Assembly (NCBI GenBank): GCA_031472005.1
Contig: PZJY01000009.1
Coordinates: 1,612,001 to 1,676,000, forward strand
DNA: 64,000 nucleotides
Direction: 5' to 3'
DNA from: Tetracladium setigerum
Lineage: Eukaryota > Ascomycota > Leotiomycetes > Helotiales
Shown here: positions 1-12,617 of the stretch, piece after piece
How the letters are laid out: each line of letters opens with the position of its first letter
Numbering within the stretch: the first letter of the stretch is position 1
The notes under the pieces: model-generated
What the model saw: only the letters and a program-made list of their open reading frames with translations
What the model was told of the DNA's origin: nothing
Databases searched by the model: none
Position numbers and translations under genes: made by a program

Positions 1-183
1 GAGGTCGAGGAGATGGAAATCCAGCAAGAAGAATTTGAAGATGATGGAACCCCGGTTGTCTCACAACAGCAGCTATCTCGCATCTTTGATGTTGGCCCGT
101 CGTACGCATTACCACCTCTAGAAGACCTGTTTCTCCAGGTAGCTGGCCTATTCTCGAGTAAGCCTCTCAGTCAAGCTGTGTAG
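1..183 (+). CDS. NAN1: C-terminal end of a probable U3 snoRNP WD-repeat protein (Nan1/Utp17-like), partial
   Basis: The first 60 codons are open in frame 1 and end in TAG at 181-183; the 5' part lies outside the window. An acidic, Gln-rich stretch is followed by a hydrophobic tail containing FDVGPSYALPPLEDLF. From memory this resembles the conserved end of fungal Nan1 (Utp17, WDR75 family), a component of the small-subunit processome that acts in nucleolar pre-rRNA transcription and processing. The WD repeats themselves are not visible here, so the name rests on the tail alone and is tentative; that this is the coding 3' end of a real gene is more certain. Confidence 0.5.
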   Translation, partial: EVEEMEIQQEEFEDDGTPVVSQQQLSRIFDVGPSYALPPLEDLFLQVAGLFSSKPLSQAV

Positions 184-793
184 GTAGCTAGGAAACTTTT
201 TTCCCAGAATGGGGCTCGAGTAATGTTCGTATTTTGGCATAGCGGTTATAATTTATTTTGTAGCATTTTCAGCGTGAAGCCGGCTGGCTGTACTGGACAA
301 AAGTATAAAAAAAAAGAACAATTTAAAAATTCAAGTTGCTTTGAAGCTTTGCTTGTGAATGCTGAGGATGTCCCGAATTTAGTTGATTTAGACAGCTACT
401 GTTATGTGAGGTCTTTCTGAGAACTGGCTTGTATAACTTCTACTTGAAATTAGCAAGAAGTTGGTTACTTGATGAATACCTTAGCTTTGAGGCATATTGG
501 TAGGTACTGTACTGTAGATCACAATAGTTGGGGGTAAGATGGGTCAAGGAAATGCCGATGCTGCCCACGAGCAAGATTAGTATTCGTTTTGCCGAGGGCG
601 GGGTCCGGGCTCATAACTGGGGTTCTCCGCAACAGCCAGCCAGCGAGCACGACATTGAGAGATGTATTTATGACATGACCCGAAGGGCGCAACCGCGAAC
701 TTCCCACACTTAATAGCTATGCTTTTTCATTATCGCATCTATTTGTGTATTGATTGTACAAACCGGCTCCAAGATCCGGACTAAGCTGGCACA
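184..793. other. Intergenic, no gene seen
   Basis: This stretch lies between the Nan1-like stop codon and the oxygenase start. It holds only short frames without recognisable sequence. A TACTGTACTGTAG motif occurs near 505-517, one copy of a motif dispersed through intergenic DNA of this window. Confidence 0.6.
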
Positions 794-2067
794 ATGTCGT
801 TTGACGCAATTCCCATCCTTGATCTCTCTCTGGCGAAAGATGCCTCCACAAAGCCAGCCTTCCTCGAACAGCTCAGGCACGCGCTCCTCGAAGTGGGATT
901 TTTGTATCTCAAGAATGTTGGAATACCAGAGGAGCTCACTCAAGCGGTGATAAAGGAGGGGGTTGAGTTCTTTGATTTGCCGATGGAGGAGAAGTAATAC
1001 ATACACTTGCTACCTCGTCTGTGCGATAACTCTACTAACAACTGTAGACTCAACATAGAAATGAAGAATGCGCCCTCCTTCCTAGGCTACTCGCGCCTCG
1101 ATGCCGAGATAACAGCTCATACAATCGACCACCGCGAACAGATAGATCTTTCCACCGATCACCCAGTCCGAGACCCCTCACAACCACTCTACCGAAACCT
1201 CTTTGCTCCCACGCAATGGCCTTCGCCCTCCTACCTTCCAAACTTTAAGCCAGTATACTCGGAATATATCACTCGCATGGGGCATATATCCATCTACTTC
1301 ACTACGCTAATAGCAGAAGCTATCGGGCTCCCCCACATGCTTTTGAGAAGTATTTCGATATCGAACAACAACACAAGTTGAAAATTGTGAAGTACCCCGA
1401 CTTGAAAGAGTTGGGACTCTGGAAGGATGGAGACGAACTTGTGGAAGGACAAGGAGTTGGTCCACATAAGGATTCTATGTTTACAAGTTATCTGCTGCAA
1501 GTCACCAAGCACAAGGGATTGCAAGTGCAAAACTTACAGGGTAAATGGGTTGATTGCCCGCCTATTGATGGGACGCTCGTTGTAGCTATTGGCCAGGGAA
1601 TGGAAGCACTCACGCAAGGCGTCTGTATGAGCACAACACACAGGGTATTGTCTCCAGCACCTGGTACAGGAGCAAGATTTTCGGTCCCATTCTTCCAAGG
1701 CGTCAGCCTAGATGCTGAATTTGACGAGTTGAATGACCTTGATGGTGGAGGCGGTGTTGGGCGCGTTCCAGAGGAGATCAAGGAGTTGAGGAGGCAAGTG
1801 GTTGCTAGAAATGGTGGCAGGCTGGATGATGTCGAGTTTACATTCCAAGGAGGCCATGGAGCTACAACTTTGGGAGAGGCAACATTGAAAAATAGGATCA
1901 AATCACACCCCGACGTTGGTGAGAGGTGGTATCCCGATATTCTGGCGGAGATCAGAGACACCCAGGCAAAAGAGCGGGAAGAGGCTGCACGGAAGCAAGC
2001 CCTCAAGTCGGATTTGAGCGAGAAGAACTCGCTAGCTGTGAATGCAGTGGCACTCAGCGTTGTATGA
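794..2067 (+). CDS. 2-oxoglutarate/Fe(II)-dependent oxygenase (isopenicillin N synthase-like), one apparent frameshift
   Basis: Exons are 794-993 and 1048-2067; the 54-nt intron has gtaata..tgtag and a CTAAC branch at about 1033. The protein (about 406 residues) begins with a DIOX_N-type region (IPILDLSLAKD) and carries the jelly-roll iron site: GPHKDS gives His-x-Asp and THRVLSPAPGTGARFSVPF gives the distal His plus the Arg that binds 2-oxoglutarate. Soluble enzymes of this family hydroxylate, desaturate or ring-close small molecules; the substrate cannot be told from sequence. The reading frame breaks at the C5 run at 1330-1334: upstream it reads to GLP, and after one missing base it continues HAFEKYFDIEQQHKLKIVKYP, as expected for the family. 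I read this as a one-base assembly deletion. The C-terminal 40 residues are charged and probably disordered. It is not next to other biosynthetic-cluster genes. Confidence 0.85.
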
Positions 2068-3031
2068 AAGCTTCTGAATTGTTCTGGCCCACGAATTTAT
2101 CCTCATGACCTGTTTTGTCCGTCGTCATGTGCAGTACGTAAGCAAAAATACAGTAGCAAATAAGCCTTTTCAATGATAAGACCCTTACAGTGCCCAAGAG
2201 AGAAGGTTTCACTTTCCCGAAAATGAAGATATATTTTCAGCGGTTGTTATGTTGACATGCCTATCGTGACATGAGGAGACGGCACGATGGTAGGAGAGGG
2301 TTGTGATTGGTCAATCCAAGCGAGCTGTCTGGCAACGACATCGCGAAAACAGATGAGCTTTGAACCTCTTGGAAGTCTCCAACGCAGCCACATGTTGGAC
2401 TTGCGATTGCTTTCATCAATCCTACTTCAAAACAAGAGTGGGCTTTGTATCCATGACTTGAATCTTCGGAAACTCTCGCAAAAGCGGTTGATGTAGATCA
2501 CAAGGTACGGGTCCAGGACATGTTCTTTTTTCACCCTACAAACGCAAGTTACGAGCAAACAGCAATGGACTTTGTCAATGACATTACTTACGTGTGCTCT
2601 TCTTTTATGAGTATCTAATGTAATTGTCAGATCCATGACAAGCCTGCCAGTTTCTGTATATCAGTTCGACCTCAAAATAGCCTCTTCTACTGTTCCTTCA
2701 TCAACCGGCAAGGAGTCTTGCGTCAAGCGAGCTGGGGAGTCCCCAACTCATGCAACCTAATGCAGACCCCTAATTTGGATTGTCCATGTGCTTTTATGAT
2801 AGGGTAGAAGCGTACTGTATGATCCGTGCGACCATGTGGATTTTATGGAGGGGCATGTAGAGGGGGTTGGAGGGGTAGATCTCCCAAAGACCTGATATTT
2901 GTTATCATCTGCTCCCCTGCGTTGTTGTTTTGTTTTCTTTTCTCTTCTCTGTGCCATTCATCATTTTTTTGTCTGATTTAGTATCAACTACTACAACTTA
3001 TCTTGCCAATCGCAAGCGATGAGAGAGTACC
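2068..3031. other. Intergenic, includes BTA1 promoter
   Basis: No coding signal was found on either strand. The last 150 bases are rich in T and C (for example the tttgttttcttttctcttct stretch near 2930), as is common just upstream of fungal start codons. No phosphate-regulator CACGTG box was seen close to the BTA1 start. Confidence 0.55.
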
Positions 3032-5753
3032 ATGGCTTCTCTTATCCCTAACATCCTTCCCAAGGATCCTCACACTCAAATATACGTTGTTGGAGCTTTC
3101 TTATTGCTCCTAGTTGGTGTTTTGTTTGCTTTGAACCCTCGTACTTCTCAGAAAGTTGACGATGAGAACGCCGGCACTTTCACCTCCTTTTTGCGATTTT
3201 TCTACGCTTCTTTCCTGAAGCCACACACTGGAGATGGTGCAGGCGGGCAACAAGATGCCCTCGAGAGTTTTTACAAGGCACAGGCGGGAGTTTACGATAC
3301 TACCCGAAAGAGGTTGCTGAGAGGTAGAGAGGATATGCTTGGTTTGGTGGCTGCTCAACTGGTTCACAAAGCCGCGACAGAGAGAACTCATGATCCAAAG
3401 CGAATCTGGGTGGATGTAAGTTCTCACCTCACCCAATCAACGCTCAGAGCTAAATATTATGACTGTAGATTGGAGGAGGTACTGGTTACAACATTGAAGC
3501 CATGTCTCAATTCGTCGACGTCGAAGAATTCTTCTCCAGCATCTACCTCGTCGACTTCTCTCCTTCTCTTTGCGAGATTGCCCGAAAACGTTTCACACGA
3601 CTGGGTTGGAAAAACGTGAAGGTGGTATGCCAGGATGCCAGAACGTTCCGTCTTGAAGACCATGAACAGACGGTTCAGAAGGTGTCACATCTTCGACGCC
3701 CATCCACTTCGAATTACTTCTCAGAAGAAAATCCGGGAGTTGGTGGAGCTGATCTCATCACTATGTCATACAGCCTGTCAATGATTGTGGGTGATTCTCC
3801 CCATCTTAGATTTCTTTGCTGACAGTGTAGCCCGACTTTTATTCTGTTATTGATTCCTTATCGCTGCTTCTTGCGCCTACGGGCACAATTGGAGTTGTCG
3901 ATTTTTACGTTCAATCAATTGTGGATCTCAGCTCTAGAAACTACACAGGAGGAGCTCTGAACCGACATGTCAATTGGTTTGGTCGCCTATTTTGGCGAGC
4001 ATGGTTTGATGTTGATCGTGTTGGACTTGAAGCTGCTCGTCGAGATTATCTTGAGTACCGATTCGGATCGGTACTAAGTGCCGATCAGCGCAATGTCTTG
4101 CTTGGTTCCATTCCATATTACATGTGGGTCGGATGTCAGAAGAAGCCATCATCTTCCCTCAATACCCCAAATTTCCCACACGAAATTGTTGATCGATTGG
4201 ATGCCGCTGTCACGGAATCACCCTACCTATCCCCGGTCAACCATACTCAAAGCCTCTCTCGAAATGCCGACAGGTTCTCATCGCCAGAGGTCCGTTCTAA
4301 AGCATTCGATGCCGCTATCATCAATCTCTCGTCAAATCTTCCTCTTCCGTCTTTCTTTTATCAGAATCACCACTGGCGGATTTACTATGATGATAGTCTG
4401 AAAAAACATACTCAATTCGGAAATGAGTATCTCTACGCCTTCACGTGGGAGGATTCTCGGGTCGATCACCGCTTGCTGAAACTCACATCAAAAGACATTG
4501 TCCTCGCCATCACCTCGGCCGGAGACAATATCTTATCCTACGCTCTTTCCTCGCCAGCAAGAATTCACGCCGTCGATCTCAACCCAAACCAAAATCACTT
4601 ACTCGAACTGAAGGTAGCAGCATACTCAGCCCTTCCTTATGCAGATTTCTGGAAATTGTTTGGCGTCGGTAAGCATCCAGAATTCCGCTCTCTACTCATC
4701 ACTCGACTTTCACCACACATGAGTTCTCGAGCTTTCCAATTCTGGCTCAATCATACTCATGTATTCATGGGCAAGAGATCTCGTGGTATTTACGAGACTG
4801 GAGGTTCCAGGCATGCGATCCGGGTTGTGCGCGTTCTTTCTACATTACTTGGATTCAAATCTCAAATCAAGAAACTTCTCGAGGCAAAAACGATCAATGA
4901 GCAACGCGAGATCTACAACAAGAGCATCAGACCTGTCTTGATGTCTCGAATCTTCTCTTACTTTGTTGTTGCCCAGGAGAAATTCCTGTGGGCCGCCCTT
5001 GGTGTTCCACATAATCAACTCGCAATGCTCGAAGCCGATCATCTAGCTTCCGAATCATTGTCTGAAAAACCAGAAGCAAACTCTCCTCTTGGGCATACTG
5101 AACAAGAGTTGAACTCCAGTCGTGGAAAGGCCGTGTGGGAGTATATGGTTCAGACACTTGATCCTATCGTTGAGAATACTTTGATCGGAGAGGATAATCC
5201 ATATTACTTGGTCTGTCTTCAAGGATCGTTCTCTCAACGCTGCCATCCAGATTACCTCGCCCCTAAATCACACCAGAAGCTCTCTCGTGGCGGTGCATTT
5301 GACGGACTACGTATTCACACTGATGAGATCAGCGAGGTCGTCAATCGCCTCACACCTGGGACTCTTACCGTGGCTGTCGTTATGGATTCCATGGATTGGT
5401 TCGATCCCGGAGCAGATGAAGCCTCAAAGCAAATTGACCAACTAAACCGCGCAATGAAGCTTGGTGGGAGAGTTTTGCTGAGATCTGCTGCTCTAACACC
5501 GTGGTACATTGAAACTTTTGAGGGTCTGGGCTTCCAAGCGAAGAGAGTGGGTGCTAGAATTGGCGGTGCTTGTATTGATCGGTAAGTTCTGCCTCTTGCT
5601 TTCTTGTTCAAGAAATAAAATTAACAACCAAAAAGGGTCAATATGTATGCATCATGCTGGATTCTCACCAAGCTCGAGAACCTGGCGCCTCTCACACCAA
5701 GAAATGCCTTCAGCCGCAACAGCTCCATTGACCTAGAACAGCTCGAGATCTGA
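3032..5753 (+). CDS. BTA1: Bifunctional betaine-lipid (DGTS) synthase
   Basis: Exons 3032-3415, 3469-3786, 3831-5581 and 5636-5753 join in frame to 856 residues; all introns are 44-54 nt with GT..AG. A membrane helix at about residues 18-36 (VVGAFLLLLVGVLFAL) is followed by a class I SAM methyltransferase domain with motif I WVDIGGGTGYNIEAM at about 127-140, corresponding to BtaB. The C-terminal half from about residue 430 (YLYAFTWEDSRVDHRLLKL, then SAGDNILSYAL and HAVDLNPNQ) is the BtaA/DUF3419 3-amino-3-carboxypropyl transferase. Together they build diacylglyceryl-N,N,N-trimethylhomoserine from diacylglycerol and SAM, a phosphorus-free membrane lipid made in the ER; in fungi it can replace phosphatidylcholine under phosphate limitation. 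The last exon restores the family-typical RVNMYAS ending, which supports intron 3. The gene is intact and the assignment is strong. Confidence 0.93.
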
Positions 5754-6680
5754 CATCCACAAGCAGCCAAGCCTTCCAAACATCTCCATCACCAAAGGAA
5801 TGCAGCAAGCTTAGAAGTAGACTGGTCAAGTTTCGCGAAAATCTCTGAACTCGAATCGTTGAGAGATTTCGACAAGACACCTACTCAGAAAGATGTTGAC
5901 GGAATTGCTGCATCTCAGTCTCTAGTTGCATCGGAAGGTTCTTTGGAGGTCAAAAGGCGATTTTGCAGAGTACGAGGGAAATCTTTATAAAATATGTTGT
6001 ATTTTCTATGTTCAACGATCGCGCATACAGTCGTTTTCGAAGTATGTCCGTCCATGCATTTCCGTTCAATTATTCGTCCATCATCATTATCGTCTAAAGC
6101 TCTTCCCATCCACCATTCATTGCATTAGTCCAACGCACATATTAGATGAGATGCCACAAATCCGCAACATAGAAAGATGATGGTATGAAGAAAATGCCTT
6201 CCTCCAATCTAATAAATTAGAAAGCGTGACGGAGGGGAAAGATAAGACTAGAACCCGTGGAGCCTTATTTCGAAAGAAAATCATGCCCTCTCTGCGATAT
6301 ATCAACATTTGAATTTGAAAATAAAGTGAAAAAATCTCGAATTCCGAGGAGTGTTGGAGCTGTCCTGTCGAGCTTGTTCGCAGTGACATGTTGCCAAGGC
6401 TTAAAGTGGGGCTGGCCGAATCATCGACGACGTCCTCGTTCGATGTTGGTGCAAGACAGTTTCACGTATTCCACTCACCACCTTCAAAAAACTTTGGATA
6501 TATGTTGATAACGTTCGCAAATATTCACGAAGAGAATCGCAAGGGCACTAACCATCCAAATCTCTGGTCTTCGAATGCCAGAACCTAGTCCATATTACCG
6601 AGTTCAGAATGGTCGTCTGGATTGATCGCTGAGGATGTAAAAGTCAGTAAGATGTTCTCAAGTAAGTGTGTGGAATATCA
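5754..6680. other. Intergenic between convergent genes
   Basis: BTA1 (+) and the large minus-strand gene converge here. Several 60-90 codon frames exist on both strands but show no family resemblance, splice structure or low-complexity bias. I see nothing supported. Confidence 0.5.
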
Positions 6681-9675
6681 CTAACGTTCGAATGCGAAGC
6701 GATCATTATTCTCAAAGCCCTCCTCCACCTCATATTCCCCGTCCATCTCCTCATCTGTTGCGGTATTTGTGGATCTCCATGGACGGTCATGACCGAGCAG
6801 AGCGTTCAGTTGGGCAGATTCTGAAAACCTCGAGAATTCAGGCGAAACAATCTCGTCGGGGGACATATCTCGATTCATTGGCTCTTCCTCCTCGCTCCCT
6901 GTGCGTTCTGGGCTTGCCCGATCCGAATTGTACTCGCCCTCTGGAGTTCTTTCATCATCTGCGACGTTGCGATGGGCAAGTGCCCGGTTATTATTTGCGA
7001 TGGCCTCTGCGATGCTGCCGTGATTGCTTGGAAGGGAGTGCATATCTCTTCCATACGTGGGAATCGGAGCTTGATTGTCGGCATTGCGGAAGCCCTGGTT
7101 ACCAGCGTTGATATCATGCATATTGGGATTCCAACCTGCTGGGTATGACGGGTTCGGCAAGAAGCTTTCAACCATGCCTAGCCCACTCTCGCAAGTTGGA
7201 TCTGGAGCTAAAGTTGGGATGTTCCCAAAGACTGCCAATCGAGTGTTTGGTTGGTACTGTACGCCGCCAGGGACAAACTGAGAAGAGTTTGACCCGCCAT
7301 AGTTGCTGTCACTGCCAAAAGGCTGTGGCTGGATTGATTGATTTGGATTGTGGAATTGAGGCTGTCCAGCACCCCAACGGGCCCCATGCCACAGCCCAAA
7401 TTATTGATTGGGTAGCCACCATGAAGCATGTTTTGGGGGTTGTTTTGGCCATAAACACCTTCGGATAATCCACGAACATAATTCCAATGGTTCACTGGGG
7501 GCAGAACATTGACATGTTTTGTGGGTTTGCTGGGTTCATCATCATGTTTGGATTATAGCCCCACATGCCTTGTGGAGGATTTCCAAAGTGATAGAATGCA
7601 CCAGGGTACATTTGGTTTTGCATGTGCATGCCAGCAGGATTCCAGATCGGGTAATTCAAGGGGGTTGTCTTCCATACATATTTCCCGCGTATCCCATGCC
7701 TTCATTCCCTTCTGGACGGAAGACAATGCTATCATGGACGCCTGGCATCCTATTTGCTGGGTAGTGTTCGTATTGAGCTTGGCCTTGGCCGTTTCCGAAG
7801 TTTTGGTTACCGCGAGTATCGTTTATATTGCTCATTCCTTGAGCGTGTTGATTATTAGGCAATTTCATGTTTTCTTGATGATGGCCTCGAGTGTGTTGAA
7901 TACTGGCCGATGTCATATTGCTTTGATGAAGGTCTTGGTTGTGTTGAATTCTGGTTGATGTCATATTGCTTTGCTGAGAAGCTGCCCTGGAGACTTGATC
8001 TGGAGAACCTGCTTCTGTATTTGCAGCATCGATGTCCTCAGGCTTAGCACGCTTCATTCGCGATGAAATGTTCGAGGCTGTATCAATTTCACGCTTTCTC
8101 TTCGGCTTCGTTGTGGGAGAGATAAAGTTTTCGAAAGCTCTGTATCCGGCGCACACCCTATGGAACTTGCCACCGTCTGGTCCAGGCTTTAGAGGTTCAG
8201 GCGACTTCTCATCCAAGCTCTCACGGTGGAAGGTATTGTTGAGAACTTCCAGAGGCTGTGGAATTTCAAATGTAGCTCTCATGGTTCCGACTTGTGTGCG
8301 CATGTCAAGAGCATGAACATTCCGAGGGGAGTCGGCATTTTGGGGGGGATGGCCAGATCTGTTGCTTTGGTCACCCGATCTATTGAAATCCCTCGATTGT
8401 TCATCTATTTGATGTGGCAATTTCAGATTTCTCACAGCCTTAGTAGCACTGCGGATCTTTTTACACGTTGGAGATGCATCTGCAGGCGCATCATAATCCG
8501 ATCGAGGGCCGTACTGAGGTTGGCTTGTGAAGATGTCTGGTTTTTTCTTCTCACGGGTTGCTTCCTGACTATCTTTTGCGGGGTTTCTATTGCCCAGAGT
8601 ATTTTGGGAAGGGGGGATTGTACCAGTGTGCTGGTTCTGTTGGTTTGAGCCACCAGAGTTGTTTGAGAGATTAGAGCCTCTATTGTCGAAGCCTCTATTG
8701 ACTGACAAGTTCTGTTGGTTCGTGCCGCCAAAGTTGGCTGAGTGATCAGAGCCTCTATTTTCGAAGCCTCTACTGACCGACAGGCTCTGTCGGTTTGGAC
8801 CCCCGAAGTAGTTCGACAAATTTGAGTCGCTTAGATTGCTTTGTGAAGCACATGTTCCAACCGTTGGGTTTGAACTTCCAGGCACTGGAAGCATTGGAAG
8901 CATAGAGCCAGCTCCATTTTGAAAGCCGGTATAGCGATTTTGGGATTGACCAGAAGAGGGCACAACGACTGTTAGTTCTGGTTGCGGTTGCCAGTCGATC
9001 TCATCAGAATTTGGCTCTTGAGGAATGTAATTGGGATCCAGGATGTTGTCGAGATCGTCGTTTGATTGCAAGGTACCCAATGAATTGAAGCTTGTATTAA
9101 AATCGCTGAAATCAAATTCTGAGGGGTCTGGAAGCTCGTAATCATTGTTGACCATATTTGGAGGAGTGCGTGTGGGAACTGTATTGGAGCGAGTGCGTGT
9201 AGGGAGGTTTCGTGGTAGAGCTGGGTCTACCATGTCGGCTGCATCCTGTGGGTCTGACATTGCCATTAATTTTCTCGCAGATTCATCTGCTAACTTCTGT
9301 GATTTTATCCTTGGCTTTCGTATGGGGGAGATCTTGTATATGACTTAGGATTTATCGGTTTAGCTGCTTTCGGTTTCTTCTGAGGTTGAGGTGCTGGTTC
9401 CCAAGGTTGGCGCTGGCCTGCTACACTTAGTGACTGGTAGCTATAATACAAATTGTCAGTAACACGGTGCAGTGCACTCAATATCCATGGAGCCTTTCTC
9501 ACCTTTCGTTTAAGTCGTACTTTGAGACCAAGTACGTGATATTTTTATGCTCCCACCGTCTATCAGGCCATAATCTTTGACATTCCTGTATAATCTCTGG
9601 GTTAGTTTTTCCATTTCGCCTTCGCTCCAGCACGGTCATAATTTGATCGCGCTTATATGATGCAACCCCGACCAT
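6681..9675 (-). CDS. Large disordered nuclear-type protein with a small N-terminal helical domain; four apparent frameshifts
   Basis: Exon 1 is 9675-9503 and exon 2 is 9440-6681 (intron 9502-9441, gtgaga..tatag). About 978 residues result if four single bases are restored, at the G5 runs 9324-9328, 7660-7664 and 7497-7501 and near 7372-7385; the exon sum then divides by three. Residues 1-58 form a compact charged helical block (YKRDQIMTVLERRRNGKTN, then RRWEHKNITYLVSKYDLN) that looks like a small helix-turn-helix or SANT-like domain; I cannot name it. The rest is Asn/Gln/Ser/Pro-rich. It contains a basic KPKRKRE and RMKRAKPED nuclear signal, a tandem repeat of about 28 residues around SRGFENRGSD / NRGFDNRGSN, a second repeat around SNMTSTRIQH, and an acidic C-terminus. 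Such a layout suits a transcription or chromatin regulator, but that is inference. Without the frame restoration it would be split into several false genes. Confidence 0.65.
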
Positions 9676-10797
9676 GATTGTGGTAGTGACTTTTCTGCTT
9701 TTCTGCTATGGGTGATGAGAGATTCAAATCTGAAGGTCTCAGTGCTCCGGCGCATGTGGTGAGGTAGATAATTCGCTTACGGTCGTGTGGATGGTGAATG
9801 AACGTCTCTGTGCGGTGGTGTGAGTTCTAGACTTCGCTGGATAGTTTCAATTGAAATCAAAGAAATATCTGAAGACAAAGGCAAAAGCTTACTTGATTCA
9901 CAGATACCTGCGATTCACTAATTTTCAGGTCCGGCCTGGTGAATCAAAGGACGATCTGAAGGATGGCGATAGCTGAGGAGGAGCTTGTCAACAAAAGAAT
10001 TGGATGCAGCTCGGGGAAGTATTGTCGCGCGACAGCAAAATAAACCCAAAGAAGAAAACTGTTCAAAAGAAGCAGTGCGGTGCAAGACGTCCGTGATAAT
10101 ACAAAGAAGCGCCGGCGTATTGAGGTTGGTTGGAAGAGGAGACTTGTTGTTGTTGTTGAAGCTCGGTGATGCGAGATGCTGGCAAGCGGGCGACCGAGAT
10201 ATTTGGCTTGGAACTGAGCAAGATGTTATAGCAATAATAAGTTTCTGTCTAATAGCGGTGATTTAATTGGCAGAAATGCATGGTGGGTGGGGTTTCTGGC
10301 AAGTAGTTCACCTTGTCAGCTTTTGTTTTGGTGTTTTCTAGATGGTCGGCGTAGATCGATACACGACACCCCGGCAGATCTCGTTCAAATTGTGCATCCA
10401 AAACATAAAATTCGGATCTCAAGGAGCGCGACGAAGATATAACTTACTTCAGTTGATGTAAGATTTGCAAGTTTCATTGGAGTTGACAAAGCAGGGTGGA
10501 TGTATAGTGAGTTTTGCGAGAAGACACCATCTTGGAGATTGAAGCGGGCGCCCCAGCCGAAACTGAAGAAGATACAACACTTGGCACTTTCACTCTCATC
10601 ATGGACCAGGACAAGCAAAGTGAGCCACCAGTTTCTAGAAAAGAACACAAACGACACAAACGTTCAGTAAGAACCGTCTTCATTCACTGAGCAGAGGTAA
10701 GATACAACACCTTGTGTTCTTTGCTTTTACGCCACAATATAAATATCCTATTGTATGAGTTCATTTACTTGTATATTTTGGCAGTTTAAAAGCAAAC
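9676..10797. other. Intergenic, promoter side of the disordered-protein gene
   Basis: A 93-codon plus-strand frame at 9985-10266 and overlapping minus frames near 10385-10683 show no conserved features, so no gene is called. A GTTGTT-rich patch lies at about 10145-10160. Confidence 0.5.
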
Positions 10798-11982
10798 TCA
10801 AGGACCAGATGGAGCGAAGACAGCCCACCAACATTTTACGCCCTCGTCCTCGTGGCCTCCTTCCCAATCATCTGTACAAACTTCCGAACCCTCATGAAGC
10901 ACCTCAAGTCCAGTACCCTCCAATAGCTTCTGAAAATCACCTGCAATGCGAATAGTATTCTTGTCTCGTAGTGGAATCGCAATCAGAGCTCGAGATGTGG
11001 GATCGTACTTCAAATGTTTTTTGATCATGTTGGAAACGAGGAACGGGTGGTCATTGTCGTAGATTGAGTCAGCGGCGATTACGATCTGGAGATGTTAGTT
11101 TGCCAATCCTAAAACTCTTCAGAAGATATCAAATACATCAAACTTTTGTGTAGCGTAGCCCACTAGTCCAGCATCCGATTTCCAGTCCAACACATGGCTC
11201 TCAATATTGCCTCCCCTCGAAGTTACCGTGTCGATATTTGCTTGAATGTTGAAGTCGAGATTGCTTTGGATATCTGGCAGATCTGTCAACAGAACGCTGG
11301 CTTGCCAGGTTGCTGCTGCTGCAATACCGACAAGTCCAGTACCAGAACCTAGCTCGAGAACTTTAGCAGTAGTGTTTGCTTTCGTACTGGAGGTCAGCAC
11401 ATCTCCCAGTAGGTGAGTACCAATATATTCAAGCTTTTTTGCGATGGTAAAAGCCGTTCCCCAAGTTTTGAGACCAAGATTGTCGCCTGTCAACGGTGGC
11501 TCACGAATTTCGAAACTGACCTCGGATGAGGGGTCTAACATTTGAATGACCCATGTTCGATTCAACTCTCCCATGGCTACTTTCAGTCAGTCTTCACTCA
11601 AATACAGATTCAACAGAAGAGAACCACAAACCGGATCTACCACATCTCTCAGTAACCCTCTTGCTTGCCAAATCCCACAAAATCTCTCTCTTCTCGTCGA
11701 CATCTCCTTCCTCTGTGCCATCAAACCATTCGAAGAGATTTGAAATGATACCCGTCAGGTATCTGGAGATACCAGCATCAACTGGGCCTCCACTCGATCG
11801 AGATGTTGCTTGATTCCATAATGTGGGTTTGATCTCGAGGGATTGAAGTGTTCGTTGCAAGTCTTGAAAAGTGGGGTGGAAACGGAGGTTGGGGAGGTCA
11901 AAGACTATAAGTGTCAGAGATGTTTGTGGTTTTAAGTAAGAAGTACAGCCATACCGCTCACATTCTCCTCGAATGAAGGCAT
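10798..11982 (-). CDS. METTL21/Rrg1-like protein-lysine methyltransferase
   Basis: Four exons read on the minus strand: 11982-11955, 11904-11632, 11576-11137 and 11085-10798, giving 342 residues with no frame break. Splice ends are gtatgg..tatag, gtttgt..gtag (branch gactgac) and gtattt..ccag. The class I SAM fold shows motif I KVLELGSGTGLVGIAAA at about residues 172-188, an acidic post-I LLTDLPD, and VLDWKSDAG before the strand ending FDIVIAADSIYD. The upstream DNLGLKTWG signature is typical of the METTL21/FAM86/Efm group, which methylates lysines of translation factors and chaperones; the exact target is not predictable. It starts 636 bp from NPR2 on the opposite strand, so the two may share a promoter region. 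Confidence 0.85.
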
Positions 11983-12617
11983 TTGGAGTATTCGAAGAGT
12001 TGTGGTTTCGTTATCAGTTGATGGCTGTCTGATCGCTGGTTGCCAAGACTTTATTTGGACAGAAAAGTTGAACTCAGATGATCAGAGCTAGAATCAACGT
12101 AGAAAATCCTCCTAGGGTGAGTTTCTAGTGAGTTCTAACTTGGAGTCTTGCAACTTCTTAGCATTATTTTCGAAAAGAATGAACGAGGTGAATAAAATAC
12201 CGAAACGCAGCGAATTTGGTAGACGTTTCGAGGTCAAGAGGGTATGGTACTCTTAGAGAGCACGGGAATCTTTCAAGGTATCATGATTCAAGAATTTGAA
12301 AGTACAATGCTTTAGAACTGCCCAATTCAATATTGAGGGAAAAAGGTACTTTGATACCTGTTGTTGTTATAATGAAATATCTCGGCAAGAAAACAGGAGA
12401 ATTTTTGGAGTCGCTTATGGAGCCAATCACTGAAACCGGTCTAGCGTCTTGGTATATCTGGTTCACCTCAAATGCCCGACGGACCGACTACTCAGGTTCC
12501 CTTCCATAAAGTTCACCAAATGTGAAAGCGCAATTATTGAAACGACTTCCTTCAACAGAAGGCAAGTTGTTTTCCAGACACAACGCATCATCAACCCCGA
12601 CTTTGCCAAACTTCAAG
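11983..12617. promoter_or_regulatory. Divergent promoter region between the methyltransferase and NPR2
   Basis: The region separates two genes pointing away from each other and shows no coding potential of its own. No specific factor site could be identified with confidence. Confidence 0.45.

Noticed and set aside
9305..9675. Separate 102-residue gene ending SPPYESQG
   Set aside because: A one-base loss at the G5 run 9324-9328 explains the stop; the corrected frame runs straight into the large downstream ORF.
9985..10266. 93-codon plus-strand ORF
   Set aside because: No conserved features; it lies in the promoter side of a minus-strand gene.
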